Position numbers and translations under genes: made by a program
The notes under the pieces: model-generated
Database searches by the model: none
What the model was told of the DNA's origin: nothing
What the model saw: only the letters and a program-made list of their open reading frames with translations
Part shown: one piece after another, positions 63,401 to 64,000 of the stretch
Position numbering within the stretch: the first letter of the stretch is position 1
Layout of the letters: each line of letters starts with the position of its first letter
Assembly (NCBI RefSeq): GCF_029227915.1
Contig: NC_079877.1
Coordinates: 10,291,351-10,355,350 of the forward strand
Direction: 5' to 3'
Length of the DNA stretch: 64,000 nucleotides
Origin: Hydractinia symbiolongicarpus
Lineage: Eukaryota; Cnidaria; Hydrozoa; Anthoathecata; Hydractiniidae

Positions 63401-63755
63401 TTATTCCAGCACATTATCTCAAATCACCAGGCAAACATAGATTGCAATTATTTAAAAAAAAATCAGCATCGAAAAATTTAAAAAGATATTAACAGTTTTT
63501 TGTATTCCTGATATGTAGCAGACAATAAAATGTTATTAGAGAAGTTAATAGTAAAGTAAGGACTTTTTACAATAACAACAAAATTGTATGAATGTGTTCA
63601 AGTGCTCCCTTGTGATGCTGGAAGCTGCATTATATTTTTTTAATGTTATTAAGACAATGCTGTTTGTATACATATTTATACATTAGTCTTCAAAGCGTAC
63701 CGAAACCAATGCTTCATAGTACCTGTATACTTTTTTGGTTCTAACGTAGAAACTG
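60475..63755. other. Intergenic or 3' UTR of the glutamate receptor gene
   Basis: No supported gene. A poly-G run of 18 lies at 62538-62555. A minus-strand frame at 61679-61353 contains a VTWP...GKKLRL string that faintly recalls an ionotropic receptor S1 start, but it is alone and in disrupted context. Confidence 0.45.
62538..62555. repeat. Poly-G run (18 G)
   Basis: A homopolymer in AT-rich DNA; its length in the assembly may be unreliable. Confidence 0.9.
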
Positions 63756-64000
63756 TCAAAAAGTATACCATATTTTATGTTTTAATCTGCACAGTACATG
63801 TTCAACAACGAAAATCGCAATTGCAAGAAAACACGCAGCAATTAGTACTACAAATAGTCCACCAAATGAGTTTATTTCTGCCTGATCAATTGTATGTTCT
63901 TGTGATTTACTAAGACAACTGTTTGGCAACCAACGTTCTTCCAGTTTTTTAATTACTTCACGAGTTTTGTATTCTCTAATCACATTATCAATTTTTGTTT
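63756..64000 (-). CDS. Ionotropic glutamate receptor, last exon (partial)
   Basis: The minus frame is open from the window edge to a TGA at 63758-63756. It begins in the end of the ligand-binding lobe (REVIKKLEERWLPNSC), continues through a short linker with EINSFGG, and has one transmembrane helix (GLFVVLIAACFLAIAIFVVE), followed by a short basic tail. This is the S2 end, M4 helix and C-tail layout of tetrameric glutamate-gated cation channels. The pore, the binding site and all earlier exons lie beyond the window to the right. The AMPA/kainate, NMDA or delta-type class cannot be told from this piece. Confidence 0.8.
   Translation of the reverse strand, partial: TKIDNVIREYKTREVIKKLEERWLPNSCLSKSQEHTIDQAEINSFGGLFVVLIAACFLAIAIFVVEHVLCRLKHKIWYTF

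Overview
This is AT-rich animal nuclear DNA with spliced genes (GT-AG introns, TATA boxes), AT microsatellites, tRNA-derived SINEs and several transposon families. A cnidarian, perhaps a medusozoan or hydrozoan, fits the low GC, the intronless class A receptor and the transposon mix. No marker gene proves this, so the taxonomic guess is inference. There are no rRNA genes, CRISPR arrays or bacterial operons.

Layout. 1-5995 is gene-poor with dispersed repeats. 5996-7147 is an intronless class A GPCR gene. 7148-20009 holds no recognisable gene but many repeats, and from about 11335 it is the left arm of a large segmental duplication. 20010-24083 and 38118-41978 are two intact 11-exon lipoxygenase genes, each encoding 668 aa with identical exon lengths. 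43893-46440 is a third, truncated and broken copy. Between the first two lies a minus-strand non-LTR retrotransposon (about 24760-31310) split by a plus-strand DIRS-type tyrosine-recombinase retrotransposon (about 26490-30498). 42000-43640 and 46440-47600 are duplicated 3' flanks of the lipoxygenase copies. 47600-57780 is repeat-rich: a minisatellite, a long AT tract, two head-to-tail copies of an unclassified element, a 777-bp element with perfect inverted ends, and a SINE. It also has one anonymous exon-like ORF at 50053-50411. 57782-58513 encodes a small bHLH-like protein with an internal 76-residue duplication. 58777-60470 is a TTAA-flanked DNA transposon remnant. 63756-64000 is the last exon, minus strand, of an ionotropic glutamate receptor whose other exons lie beyond the window.

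The most notable system is the lipoxygenase array. The conserved lipoxygenase landmarks are present, including the C-terminal iron-ligand Ile, but the first iron-ligand His is Cys in all three copies. The proteins carry a signal peptide and no visible PLAT domain. This suggests a secreted lipoxygenase-fold protein with an altered metal site. The other genes have no evident functional link to it.
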